Shown: piece after piece, positions 54,606 to 63,651 of the stretch
Layout: the number at the start of each line of letters is the position of its first letter
Numbering within the stretch: the first letter of the stretch is position 1
Translations under genes and position numbers: made by a program
DNA from: Terrimonas sp.
GTDB lineage: Bacteria; Bacteroidota; Bacteroidia; Chitinophagales; Chitinophagaceae
Assembly: GCF_003075435.1 (NCBI RefSeq)
Contig: NZ_QCZJ01000007.1
Location: 178,662-242,661 of the forward strand
Length of the DNA: 64,000 bases
Direction of reading: 5' to 3'
Notes under the pieces: model-generated
Database searches by the model: none
The model's input: only the letters and a program-made list of their open reading frames with translations
Told to the model about the DNA's origin: nothing

Positions 54606-55178
54606 TTATTGCCCCACCACAACCTTAGCAAAACGGATGATCTTATCATTCAGCAAATAACCTTTTACCACTTCGTCCACTACTTTACCTTTAAGGTTTG
54701 GATCAGTTACCGGTATCTGTGTAATCGCTTCTTCTTTATCAGGGTCAAAATCTTCTCCTTTCACATTCATTGGTTTTAAGCCTTTTGCCTGCAAAACAGA
54801 GCGGAGCTTATTAAACACCAGTTGCACGCCTTCTGTTACAGCATCTTTTTGCCCGTTGTCCTGTATTTGTTTTTCAGCTCTGTCACAATCATCCAGCACA
54901 TCAAGCAAAGAGGTGATCACTTCTTTGCCGGCAGTTTGCATAAGATCAATGCGCTCCTTTGCGCTTCTGCGTTTAAAATTGTCGAACTCCGCATATAAAC
55001 GCAGGTATTTCTCTTTTTGTTCGCCCAGTTCCTGCTGTAATTTTTCAATAGTTCCATCTGCCACATCCTCAGGAAATTTTTCATTATCTGCCACATTAGC
55101 GTCAGCTTTCAGCTCATTATCCGCTTCCTGTGCTATATTTTCTTGATTATCAGTATCTTTTTTTCCAAAATCTTTCAT
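54606..55178 (-). CDS. grpE: Nucleotide exchange factor GrpE
   Basis: The 190-aa protein has a charged N-terminal tail and long coiled coil (GTIEKLQQELGEQKEKYLRLYAEFDNFKRRSAKER), and the C-terminal four-helix and beta region with EAITQIPVTDPNLKGKVVDEVVKGYLLNDKIIRFAKVVVGQ. GrpE releases ADP from DnaK. It precedes dnaJ on the same strand. No CIRCE-type inverted repeat was found upstream. Confidence 0.96.
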   Translation of the reverse strand: MKDFGKKDTDNQENIAQEADNELKADANVADNEKFPEDVADGTIEKLQQELGEQKEKYLRLYAEFDNFKRRSAKERIDLMQTAGKEVITSLLDVLDDCDRAEKQIQDNGQKDAVTEGVQLVFNKLRSVLQAKGLKPMNVKGEDFDPDKEEAITQIPVTDPNLKGKVVDEVVKGYLLNDKIIRFAKVVVGQ

Positions 55179-55246
55179 AATTCGTCCGTTATTATTGAAG
55201 CAACTATAATAAACAACAAGTTTGCCAATATGGAGTATAGGTCAAA

Positions 55247-55345
55247 ATGTCGGGAGCTATCAGCGATGAGCTTATCGTATCTGCCTATGCTATTGGTTTT
55301 CCCGAATGACGGCTGATACCTGATAGCTGACGGCTGATACCTCCT
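55247..55345. repeat. GCTATCAGC-type intergenic repeat
   Basis: AGCTATCAGCGATGAGCT and GACGGCTGATACCTGATAGC then CTGACGGCTGATACC give short direct and inverted copies. Located between the divergent grpE and methyltransferase genes. Same word family as at 52822 and 63597. Confidence 0.5.
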
Positions 55346-55359
55346 TCCCCCTTTCCCCA

Positions 55360-55367
55360 TACCTTTG
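55360..55367 (+). promoter_or_regulatory. Predicted -7 box (TACCTTTG) of the RlmI-type gene
   Basis: Perfect TAnnTTTG match that ends 5 bases before the ATG at 55373, which would give an almost leaderless transcript. No clear -33 TTTG at normal spacing. Confidence 0.45.
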
Positions 55368-55372
55368 CGCCC

Positions 55373-56545
55373 ATGATAAAAGTTTATTTAAAACAAAAGA
55401 TCAGCAACCGCATTCTGAACGGTCATCCCTGGATTTTTAATAACGAAGTGAAAGCAATTGAAGGTGATGCTCAGGGTGGTGAAACAGCGGAAGTGTATAC
55501 ACACGATAAAAAGTTTATAGGTAAAGGATATATCAACCCCAAATCGCAGATCATTGTTCGCCTGCTGACCCGCAACAGGCAGGAAGAAATTAATGAAGAT
55601 TTTTTTTATAACCGTTTGGCTGAAGCCTGGAAATACCGGCAGCAGATCGGTTATGTTGAAAACTGCCGCCTGATCTTTGGTGAGGCAGACCAGATGCCAC
55701 AGCTCATCATTGATAAGTTCAATGATTATTTTGTTATTCAAACCCTGGCATTGGGTATTGATGTATGGAAACCGGCAATTGTAAAAGCGTTACAGAAAAT
55801 ATTTTCTCCTAAAGGTATTTATGAACGCAATGATGTGCCCGTACGTGAACTGGAAGGATTAACACAGCAAAAAGGGGTTTTATCTGAACCTTTTGACACC
55901 AATATTATCATCAATGAAAATGGTTTGAAGTTTCATGTTGATATAGTGAACGGGCAAAAAACAGGGTATTTTTTAGACCAGCAGGATAACCGCAGAGCCA
56001 TTCAGCATATTGTAAAAGGCGCTGATGTGCTGGGTGCATTCTGCTATACCGGCACTTTTGAAATTCATGCGGCGCATTATGGCGCAAAGTCTGTACTGGG
56101 ACTTGATATTTCTGAAAATGCCTGCACTCAGGCAACAAAAAACGCCGGGTTGAATGGTTATGAAAATGTCTGCCGCTTTCAATGTATCAATGCTTTTGAC
56201 GCACTAAAGGCATGGGCTAAAGAAGGAAGACAATACGATGTAGTGATGCTTGACCCGCCTTCGTTTACAAAAACCCGTGAGAATATTCAGAAAGCGATAA
56301 CGGGTTACAAAGAAATTAATCTTCGTGGAATGAAGCTCGTAAAGCCCGGCGGCTTTCTTGTAACCTCCAGTTGCACTAATCTTGTACAGCCTGACCTGTT
56401 TCTTGAAATAATTGGCATGGCCGCCAAAGATGCAAGACGCAAATTGCGGCAGGTTACCTTCCAGGCACAGTCATCCGACCACCCTATTATACCGGGTATG
56501 GAGAATACCAATTATTTGAAGTTTTTAATTGTGCAGGTGGGTTAA
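55373..56545 (+). CDS. Class I SAM-dependent rRNA methyltransferase (RlmI-like, PUA domain)
   Basis: The 390-aa protein has an N-terminal PUA domain (VYLKQKISNRILNGHPWIFNNEV), a central RlmI-type domain (GVLSEPFDTNIIINENGLKFHVDIVNGQKTGYFLDQQDNRR), and a Rossmann methyltransferase domain (VLGAFCYTGTFEIHAAHYGAKSVLGLDIS) with catalytic-loop DPPSFTKTRENI. The family methylates a cytosine of 23S rRNA to m5C. The fold and length are complete, but the exact rRNA site is inferred from the family. Confidence 0.9.
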   Translation: MIKVYLKQKISNRILNGHPWIFNNEVKAIEGDAQGGETAEVYTHDKKFIGKGYINPKSQIIVRLLTRNRQEEINEDFFYNRLAEAWKYRQQIGYVENCRLIFGEADQMPQLIIDKFNDYFVIQTLALGIDVWKPAIVKALQKIFSPKGIYERNDVPVRELEGLTQQKGVLSEPFDTNIIINENGLKFHVDIVNGQKTGYFLDQQDNRRAIQHIVKGADVLGAFCYTGTFEIHAAHYGAKSVLGLDISENACTQATKNAGLNGYENVCRFQCINAFDALKAWAKEGRQYDVVMLDPPSFTKTRENIQKAITGYKEINLRGMKLVKPGGFLVTSSCTNLVQPDLFLEIIGMAAKDARRKLRQVTFQAQSSDHPIIPGMENTNYLKFLIVQVG

Positions 56546-56625
56546 TTTGAAAATGAAAGGGGAAGAATGTGAAAGTGTGAAGAGGTGGAAATGTGGAAAT
56601 GAATTTGAAATATGAATACAAATTG
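56546..56625. repeat. GAAATGTG-type low-complexity intergenic repeat
   Basis: GAAAATGAAAGGGGAAGAAT is followed by TGAAAGTGTGAAGAGG and TGGAAATGTGGAAATG, an imperfect purine-rich repeat of about 8 bases. Words of this type are common between genes in Bacteroidota; the meaning is unknown. Confidence 0.4.
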
Positions 56626-56668
56626 GGCAAATGATTGTTACAGTTACCGTAATATAAGAAATCATTAG

Positions 56669-57208
56669 ATGGAGTTCAGAACCTACCTCGTCAATACCAA
56701 TAAGTCATCGCTCTCTCCTATTTCTTTGGCGGGGTTTATATTGCTTTTTCTTTCCGTTTTCTTTTGGGCATTTGAAGCACTTAATGATATTGCCCTTTTC
56801 ATAACATTTATCGGCGTATTACTTTCGGCAATCGGCTTTTTCACAAACAGGAATGTAAAACCACCAGGCGAAACAGGTAAAATATTAATAAGAATACTTG
56901 ATAGCGGAATAGAAATCAAATCACGGTTCTATCCTTTTTCAGAAATAAAGAACCAGTACTTTTTCTATCACTCCTTCTATAGTCAATCGCCATATGGATA
57001 TTATTTTGAAAATGCCGGGTATATAGAATTCGGCACTGCAAACAGAATTCAATTTAAACACGGGGATACAGAGGTCAATGAATTATTCTGTCTTACAGAT
57101 ATGGAGCATGCTAATTTATTTTTTCAAACACTGAATTACCTGAAAGGGCAGAGACTACATTTTGAAATGGAATTCAGACCCTTCAGACGAACCGGCAGGG
57201 ATTTCTAA
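56669..57208 (+). CDS. Hypothetical two-helix membrane protein
   Basis: The 179-aa protein has two predicted membrane helices (ISLAGFILLFLSVFFWAFEA and IALFITFIGVLLSAIGFF) followed by a soluble beta-rich part (GIEIKSRFYPFSEIKNQYFFYHSFYSQS and IEFGTANRIQFKHGDTEV) that resembles PH-like membrane-associated domains. I do not recognise a named family. Start ATG 56669 was kept because the helices follow soon. It seems monocistronic, between the methyltransferase and macroglobulin genes. Confidence 0.65.
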   Translation: MEFRTYLVNTNKSSLSPISLAGFILLFLSVFFWAFEALNDIALFITFIGVLLSAIGFFTNRNVKPPGETGKILIRILDSGIEIKSRFYPFSEIKNQYFFYHSFYSQSPYGYYFENAGYIEFGTANRIQFKHGDTEVNELFCLTDMEHANLFFQTLNYLKGQRLHFEMEFRPFRRTGRDF

Positions 57209-57385
57209 CCGGCAATGTATCTTTACATAACAAAACATTAAAAGAAGCTATCTTTTGCGTTTTCAACAATTGGGATCGTCTTAGATTCTTCTAAAAAGGT
57301 TGAAAGAGGCTCCTTCACCTTTTATGCAATCCCTCCTTATTCCGCATCTATACAAATCATAACAAAGTACTTAAAGAACAAACTG

Positions 57386-57393
57386 TAATTTTG
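57386..57393 (+). promoter_or_regulatory. Predicted -7 box (TAATTTTG) of the macroglobulin gene
   Basis: Perfect TAnnTTTG 22 bases before ATG 57415. It overlaps the in-frame TTG at 57391, which therefore lies upstream of the likely transcript start and decides for ATG 57415. Confidence 0.5.
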
Positions 57394-57414
57394 ATTACCC
57401 TCAAAAAGACAATT

Positions 57415-60400
57415 ATGCATTTGAAACACATTGCTTTATGTTCAATAATATGTTTAGCTTTCTTACACTTAAAAAGTCAAACCCGTATGAATCCTTATGA
57501 TAGCGCCTGGAAAAAAGTGGATAATTTAATTAACAAGGATGGATTAGTGAAAACAGCTTTGGGAGAAGTTGACAAAATTTATGTTAAAGCCAGGAAGGAA
57601 AAAAACAATCCGCAGCTTATAAAAGCATTGGTATACCAGTTAAACCTTAGTGCTGCCACCACTGAAAATGCTGAAACAGCACAGATTCAAAAAATAGAAA
57701 AAGAAATTGCGGGAGCAGGTGAACCCGCCAGCCAGATACTGCAATCTATTACGGCGGAAATGTACTGGCATTATTTTCAAAATAACCGCTGGAAATTTTA
57801 TAACAGAACAAATACAACCAATTTCAACAAAGAAGATATTGCTACATGGACATTGGATGACCTGCATAAAAAAATAAGTGAATTATATCTTGCTTCTTTG
57901 CAAAACGAACAACTCCTGCAGAAAACATCTCTTACCGATTTTGAAGCAGTAATTATAAAAGGTAATACCCGCAAGCTTCGCCCGACCTTATACGATTTAC
58001 TGACGCACAGGGCGCTGGATTATTTTGAGAATGATGAAAGAGATATCACCAAACCGGCTTATGCATTTACCATTAATGACGACGCGGCATTTGAAACCAC
58101 GGCTAACTTCATTCAGCACAATTTCACCACAAAAGATACTGCTGCACTGCAATACAAAGCATTGCTGATTTACCAGCAGTTACTTGCTTTTCACAAGAAT
58201 GACACATCGCCGGAAGCGTTGATTGACACAGAAGCAAGAAGACTGGCATTTGTACACGAGCATGGCGTAATGCCCAATAAAGAAGCCTTATATGAAAAGG
58301 CTTTACAACAACTCGCGGCGCAAAATGAAAAATCTCCTGCTGTTTCACAGTTGTGGGCGGCATTGGCGCAATATTATTATAACAAAGGAAATAATGACGA
58401 GGCCAATAGCAACCCCGACAGCACAGCTTTAAAAACTGCAAAAGATATTTGTGAAAAAACAATAAAGCTTTATTCTAAAACCGAAGGTGCTGCGGATTGC
58501 CGGAACCTGCTGAACAATATTCTCCGCAAGTCAGTAGAGTTGTTTACGGAAAAAGTAAATGTTCCCGGCGAAGCGTTCCGTACACTGGTAAAATACAAAA
58601 ATTTTAATACCGCTTATTTCAGGATAATCCCACTGACTAAAACCTTTAAAAATAGTTTACAAAACAAATACGAAGATACCTATTGGCAAAAATTGACTTC
58701 AGCTCCTGCAACAAAAGAATGGGAACAGAACTTACCTGCTACAGATGACTATCTTGAACATGGTGTTGAAATAAAAGTAGACGGTTTGCCTGTAGGGGAA
58801 TACGCGCTGCTGGCAAGTATGAACAAAGACTTCAGCACCGGCAAAAATTTATTAGCAGCACAGTTTTTTTATGTTTCAGCCATCAGTTTTGTGAATAGCC
58901 AACAGGAGTATTTTGTACTGCACAGGAACACCGGCAAACCGCTGGCAGAAGCTGCAGTGCAGGTATGGACATCTAAATATGATTATACCGACAGAAAAAA
59001 CAAACTACAGAAAGGAGAATTGTTAACGGCTGATAAGAACGGCTATTTTCAGTTACCCGCAAGAGGCAGGGAAGACAGAAATATCCGCCTGGAAATTAAA
59101 TGGCAGAAAGATCATCTCTTTATGGATGATTACCAATACATATACAATCGCTATGATGCATATAATAGCAATGAAAAAACCAAAGAAGCATTTGAAAAGC
59201 AAAGCAGCCAGGTATTCTTTTTTACCGACAGAAGCATATACCGCCCTGGGCAAACGCTTTATTTCAAAGCTATAGCTGTTACAAAAAACCGGGAAACCCG
59301 CAAAGTAATGCTTTTAGAACAAAAACTTATGACGGTTATGCTAAAAGATGCTAACCAACAGGTGATTGATTCGTTATCACTTACCTCAGGTGAATACGGT
59401 TCAATACAGGGTCAGTTCAGACTGCCTCAAAATACGCTGAACGGTAACTTCACACTATCTGTTAAAGAATATAACAGGGGTATCGGGTATTTTTCTGTAG
59501 AAGAATATAAGAGACCTAAGTTTTTTGTAGAGATCAACAAACCTAGAGGCAGTTTCCGGGTAAACGATACCGTTAGCATTACCGGCACTGCAAAAGCCTA
59601 TGCAGGCAATAATATAGATGACGCTACGGTTTCTTACAGGGTATCCAGGCAGGCAAGGTTTATTTACCCCTGGCTGTTTTACAGGCGCCCGATGCCGAAT
59701 GTGCCTAATATGGAAATTACCAGCGGCACAACCACCACTGATGCCAATGGAAATTTCAAGCTTGATTTTGCAGCTATTCCTGATCTCAGCATTGATAAAA
59801 AACTCGACCCGGTATTTGATTATTCCGTGCAGGTAGATATTACAGATATAAATGGTGAAACAAGAAGTGAAACTTCGGTTATACCTGTTGGTTATAAATC
59901 AGTAGTGCTGAACATTGACCTGCCGGGTTCACCGGTAGCTACAGACAGCCTGAAAAATATTTTTGTCGGAAGTGCTAACCTGTCAGGAGAACCGGAAAAA
60001 CTGAATGCAACCGTAATGATATACCCCTTACAGGCGCCGCAACGTTTGATCAGGGAAAGGTATTGGGATAAGCCTGACAAATTTGTTTTCAGCGAAGCTG
60101 AATACATAAACCATTTTCCGCATGATGAGTATAAGGATGAAGCTGATTACCGCAATTGGACAAGAGGGAGCAGTATGTATGCAGCAACAGATACAACAAA
60201 CAAAAAATTTCAGGTCTCAAACCAGTCCACCAGAGCGGATATCAAATTCCCCTCCGGCTGGTATGCAATAGAAGCCATCGCGAAAGATAAAGATGGCAAT
60301 GACATTAAAGCTATTGAATATGTACAATTATATGATGCGGCAGCAAAAACAATTCCTTTGCCTGAGTATAATTGGTATACAGATATTAAAGCCAATGCCC

Positions 60401-63400
60401 AGCCGGGTGAAACCGCTGGTTTTATTACGGGAACTGCTGCCACTGATGTATTTCTTATTCAGCAAACAGATAAAACCATTGAAGGGCGCAATGAAAGCAA
60501 TCAACAAATCTCTTATCAATTTTTTAGCATAAATAATGAAAAGAAAAATTTCAGTTTTCCCATTACAGAAGATGACCGCGGAGGTTTTGGTATAGTACAG
60601 CTTTTTGTAAAAGACAACCGCGTTTATATCAACAATAACATCATTTCCGTGCCCTGGACAAACAAACAACTTGCTGTTAACCTGTCAACCTTCAGAGAAA
60701 AAATGGAGCCCGGCAGTGAAGAAAAATGGCAGGTAAAAATAAGCGGCAGCAAGGGAGAAAAAGTAGCAGCAGAAATGCTGGCTTCCATGTATGATGCATC
60801 ATTAGATCAGTTTAAACCGCACCGTTGGGTTGTGCCTAATATCTGGCCGCAATATTATGCCTATAGTAATTGGGATGGCAGGCAGTCATTTACTGATATA
60901 CAATCCGAGGAAAGAAATACATTCCCGGTGGATAATGCGTATTATGAAAAGAATTATGACAGGTTGATAACAGTTTCAGTTATGCCTGGCAGTTTACAGG
61001 ATGTAGTAGTGGTAGGTTATGGTGGTGGCAGAAAGCGGGCTGTCGCAAGAATGGCAGCACCAATGATTTCAAAAAACGAAATGGCTGAAGGCCTCGTAAG
61101 CGCTTCAGAAGCAGAGGGTGATTCTGCTGAATATTCTAAAATGCAAAAAAAGTCTTTAACCGGTTCTGTAGTTATTGTAGAAAATAAGAATACTGAAAAT
61201 AAAAATTTACCGGTAACAACCACCCGCAAAAACTTCAACGAAACAGCCTTCTTCTTCCCTGACCTGAAAACAGATGAAGCCGGTAATATCGCTTTCAGCT
61301 TTACCATGCCGGAGGCGCTCACCCAATGGAAGATGATGGCTATTGCACACAGTAAAGCACTTGCTTTCGGTTATGCGCAACAGTTAGCTGTTACGCAAAA
61401 GGAGCTGATGATACAACCAAACGCGCCTCGTTTTGTAAGAGAAAAAGACAGCATTGCTTTCAGCGCCAAAATTGTAAATATAGGCGATAAGCCCCTGAAT
61501 GGCTTTGCCAAACTGGAGCTGGTTGACGCGGCAACACTTCAACCGGTTGATCATTTATTTAACAATGCTGTGCCGGTAAAAGAATTTACGGTTGCCGCCG
61601 GGCAAAGCACACCGGTTCAATTCCTGATCTGCGTACCGCAAAATTTTAATACAGCGCTGCAATACCGCATTACCGCTACTGCCAATACCGGCGATGGTAA
61701 AACATTATCTGACGGAGAAGAAAATATACTGCCGGTGCTGACCAACCAAATGCTGGTTACCGAAGCGCTTCCGCTGAATATGCGTGGCAGCGGCACTAAA
61801 AATTTCATTTTTGAAAAACTGCTGAAATCCGGCGTAAGCCATTCGCAAAAAAATTTCGGGCTCACAGTTGAATATACTTCAAACCCTGCATGGTATGCAG
61901 TGCAGGCGCTTCCTTATCTTGCTGAATTTCCCTATGAATGTGCGGAACAAACCTTTAACCGGTATTATGCCAATATACTGGCAACTAATATCGCGAACAG
62001 TTCACCCCGAATAAAAGCCGTATTCAGCAAATGGCTTACTGATTCAGCGAGCAACAAAGGATTGGTTTCCGCGCTTGAAAAAAATGAGGAATTAAAAAGT
62101 GTTGTCTTGCAGGAAACGCCCTGGCTGATGCAGGCAAAAAGTGAAACAGAACAAAAGAAAAATATCGCCCTGCTTTTTGATATGGTGCGCATGAGCAATG
62201 AAGCAACGTCCAACTTTAATAAGCTGAAAGATATGCAGACCTTCAACGGTGGCTTTGTATGGTTTAAGGACGGAAGAGATGATCGTTTTATTACACAATA
62301 TATTATAACAGGTATCGGGCATCTTCAAAAATTACATGCATTACCAGCAGAAAGCATGACTGAGTGGAAGGATGTAGTATCACGGGCATTAGTATATACC
62401 GACAACAGGATAAAGGAGGAATATGAGCAGCTTGTTAAAACAAAAGCAAAGCTTAAAGAAAACCAGCTGAGTAATGCAGCCATTCAGTATTTGTATATGC
62501 GGAGTTTCTATACTGACAACAAAATAACAGCCACTGCTGCTACAGCATACAATTACTACACAGAACAGGCAAAAAAATACTGGCTTAAACAAAGCAGGTA
62601 TATGCAGGGTATGATAGCGCTGGCTCTATTCAGAACCGGCGATACAAAAACAGCGAATGCAATCATTGCTTCATTAAAAGAGAACGCGGTTACACATGAA
62701 GAAATGGGTATGTACTGGAAGGATATCCGCAGCGGATATTACTGGTACCAGGCGCCTGTAGAAACACAATCATTATTGATTGAAGCATTCAGTGAAATAA
62801 CAAAAGACAGCCAGGCGGTAAATGATATGAAACTGTGGTTACTGAAACAAAAGCAAACTCAGCATTGGGGTAATACAAAAGCAACCGCCGAAGCTTGTTA
62901 TGCTTTACTTCTGCAGGGCAGTGACTGGCTGGCAAATGAACCGCAGGTATCTGTTACGCTGGGAAAAACAACCGTATCCAATACCGGCAATAGTGAAGCC
63001 GGTACAGGCTATTTCAAAACAAATATTCCAGCAGCAGATATTAAACCGGAAATGGGCAATATAAAAGTGGCGGTTAGCTCTTCCGCCAAACAAACATCAG
63101 GCAGTTGGGGCGCGGTATACTGGCAGTATTTTGAAGACCTGGATAAGATCACTCCATCATCAGGAGAAACAATGCCTTTGCAATTAAAAAAACAATTATT
63201 TATACAGAAGCATACAGACCGGGGACCAGTACTGGAGCCGGTAAACAATAATGCCCACCTTAAGGTTGGCGATAAATTAATTGTTCGTATAGCATTGCGT
63301 GCAGACCGCGATATGGAGTATGTGCACATGAAAGACATGAGAGCAGCAGGAACAGAGCCGGTTAATGTATTAAGCTCCTACAAATGGCAGGGAGGCCTGG

Positions 63401-63594
63401 GTTATTACGAAAGCACAAAAGACGTATCAACCAATTTCTTCTTCGGCTGGTTATCAAAAGGTACTTACGTTTTTGAATACCCGCTTTTTGTAACCCATGA
63501 AGGAAATTTTTCTTCAGGTGTTGCAACTATACAATGTATGTATGCGCCTGAGTTTATTTCTCATTCGGAAGGGGTGAGGATTATGGTGAAATGA
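57415..63594 (+). CDS. Large alpha-2-macroglobulin family protein with CxEQ thioester and a SusC-like bait segment
   Basis: The 2059-aa protein from ATG 57415 has a signal peptide (MHLKHIALCSIICLAFLHLKS). A helical N-terminal region of about 400 residues is followed by MG-type domains (VFFFTDRSIYRPGQTLYFKAIAV; GSIQGQFRLPQNTLNGNF). Then comes the linker with QDVVVVGYGGGRKRAV (D1196 onward) and ETAFFFPDLKTDEAGNIAFSFTMPEALTQWKMMA before the thioester domain with ECAEQTF (C1509-Q1512). The C-terminal receptor-like domain ends GVRIMVK. Such proteins trap proteases that cut the bait, then the thioester bonds them. The DVVVVGYG and LTGSV words are those of SusC plug entry, odd here. It is flanked downstream by repeats and an IS element. 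Confidence 0.92.
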   Translation: MHLKHIALCSIICLAFLHLKSQTRMNPYDSAWKKVDNLINKDGLVKTALGEVDKIYVKARKEKNNPQLIKALVYQLNLSAATTENAETAQIQKIEKEIAGAGEPASQILQSITAEMYWHYFQNNRWKFYNRTNTTNFNKEDIATWTLDDLHKKISELYLASLQNEQLLQKTSLTDFEAVIIKGNTRKLRPTLYDLLTHRALDYFENDERDITKPAYAFTINDDAAFETTANFIQHNFTTKDTAALQYKALLIYQQLLAFHKNDTSPEALIDTEARRLAFVHEHGVMPNKEALYEKALQQLAAQNEKSPAVSQLWAALAQYYYNKGNNDEANSNPDSTALKTAKDICEKTIKLYSKTEGAADCRNLLNNILRKSVELFTEKVNVPGEAFRTLVKYKNFNTAYFRIIPLTKTFKNSLQNKYEDTYWQKLTSAPATKEWEQNLPATDDYLEHGVEIKVDGLPVGEYALLASMNKDFSTGKNLLAAQFFYVSAISFVNSQQEYFVLHRNTGKPLAEAAVQVWTSKYDYTDRKNKLQKGELLTADKNGYFQLPARGREDRNIRLEIKWQKDHLFMDDYQYIYNRYDAYNSNEKTKEAFEKQSSQVFFFTDRSIYRPGQTLYFKAIAVTKNRETRKVMLLEQKLMTVMLKDANQQVIDSLSLTSGEYGSIQGQFRLPQNTLNGNFTLSVKEYNRGIGYFSVEEYKRPKFFVEINKPRGSFRVNDTVSITGTAKAYAGNNIDDATVSYRVSRQARFIYPWLFYRRPMPNVPNMEITSGTTTTDANGNFKLDFAAIPDLSIDKKLDPVFDYSVQVDITDINGETRSETSVIPVGYKSVVLNIDLPGSPVATDSLKNIFVGSANLSGEPEKLNATVMIYPLQAPQRLIRERYWDKPDKFVFSEAEYINHFPHDEYKDEADYRNWTRGSSMYAATDTTNKKFQVSNQSTRADIKFPSGWYAIEAIAKDKDGNDIKAIEYVQLYDAAAKTIPLPEYNWYTDIKANAQPGETAGFITGTAATDVFLIQQTDKTIEGRNESNQQISYQFFSINNEKKNFSFPITEDDRGGFGIVQLFVKDNRVYINNNIISVPWTNKQLAVNLSTFREKMEPGSEEKWQVKISGSKGEKVAAEMLASMYDASLDQFKPHRWVVPNIWPQYYAYSNWDGRQSFTDIQSEERNTFPVDNAYYEKNYDRLITVSVMPGSLQDVVVVGYGGGRKRAVARMAAPMISKNEMAEGLVSASEAEGDSAEYSKMQKKSLTGSVVIVENKNTENKNLPVTTTRKNFNETAFFFPDLKTDEAGNIAFSFTMPEALTQWKMMAIAHSKALAFGYAQQLAVTQKELMIQPNAPRFVREKDSIAFSAKIVNIGDKPLNGFAKLELVDAATLQPVDHLFNNAVPVKEFTVAAGQSTPVQFLICVPQNFNTALQYRITATANTGDGKTLSDGEENILPVLTNQMLVTEALPLNMRGSGTKNFIFEKLLKSGVSHSQKNFGLTVEYTSNPAWYAVQALPYLAEFPYECAEQTFNRYYANILATNIANSSPRIKAVFSKWLTDSASNKGLVSALEKNEELKSVVLQETPWLMQAKSETEQKKNIALLFDMVRMSNEATSNFNKLKDMQTFNGGFVWFKDGRDDRFITQYIITGIGHLQKLHALPAESMTEWKDVVSRALVYTDNRIKEEYEQLVKTKAKLKENQLSNAAIQYLYMRSFYTDNKITATAATAYNYYTEQAKKYWLKQSRYMQGMIALALFRTGDTKTANAIIASLKENAVTHEEMGMYWKDIRSGYYWYQAPVETQSLLIEAFSEITKDSQAVNDMKLWLLKQKQTQHWGNTKATAEACYALLLQGSDWLANEPQVSVTLGKTTVSNTGNSEAGTGYFKTNIPAADIKPEMGNIKVAVSSSAKQTSGSWGAVYWQYFEDLDKITPSSGETMPLQLKKQLFIQKHTDRGPVLEPVNNNAHLKVGDKLIVRIALRADRDMEYVHMKDMRAAGTEPVNVLSSYKWQGGLGYYESTKDVSTNFFFGWLSKGTYVFEYPLFVTHEGNFSSGVATIQCMYAPEFISHSEGVRIMVK

Positions 63595-63596
63595 GT

Positions 63597-63645
63597 TGAG
63601 GGCAGTGAGCTGTGAGCTATCAGCTATGGGCGGTGAGCTATGAGC
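63597..63645. repeat. GAGCTATCAGCTAT-type repeat next to the IS
   Basis: GTGAGCTGTGAGCTATCAGC and TATGGGCGGTGAGCTATGAG lie between the macroglobulin stop and the IS end. Same family as at 52822 and 55247; likely the target region of the insertion. Confidence 0.5.
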
Positions 63646-63651
63646 ATTCTG

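Noticed and set aside
55179..55372. CIRCE heat-shock operator in front of grpE
   Set aside because: No TTAGCACTC-N9-GAGTGCTAA-like inverted repeat is present.
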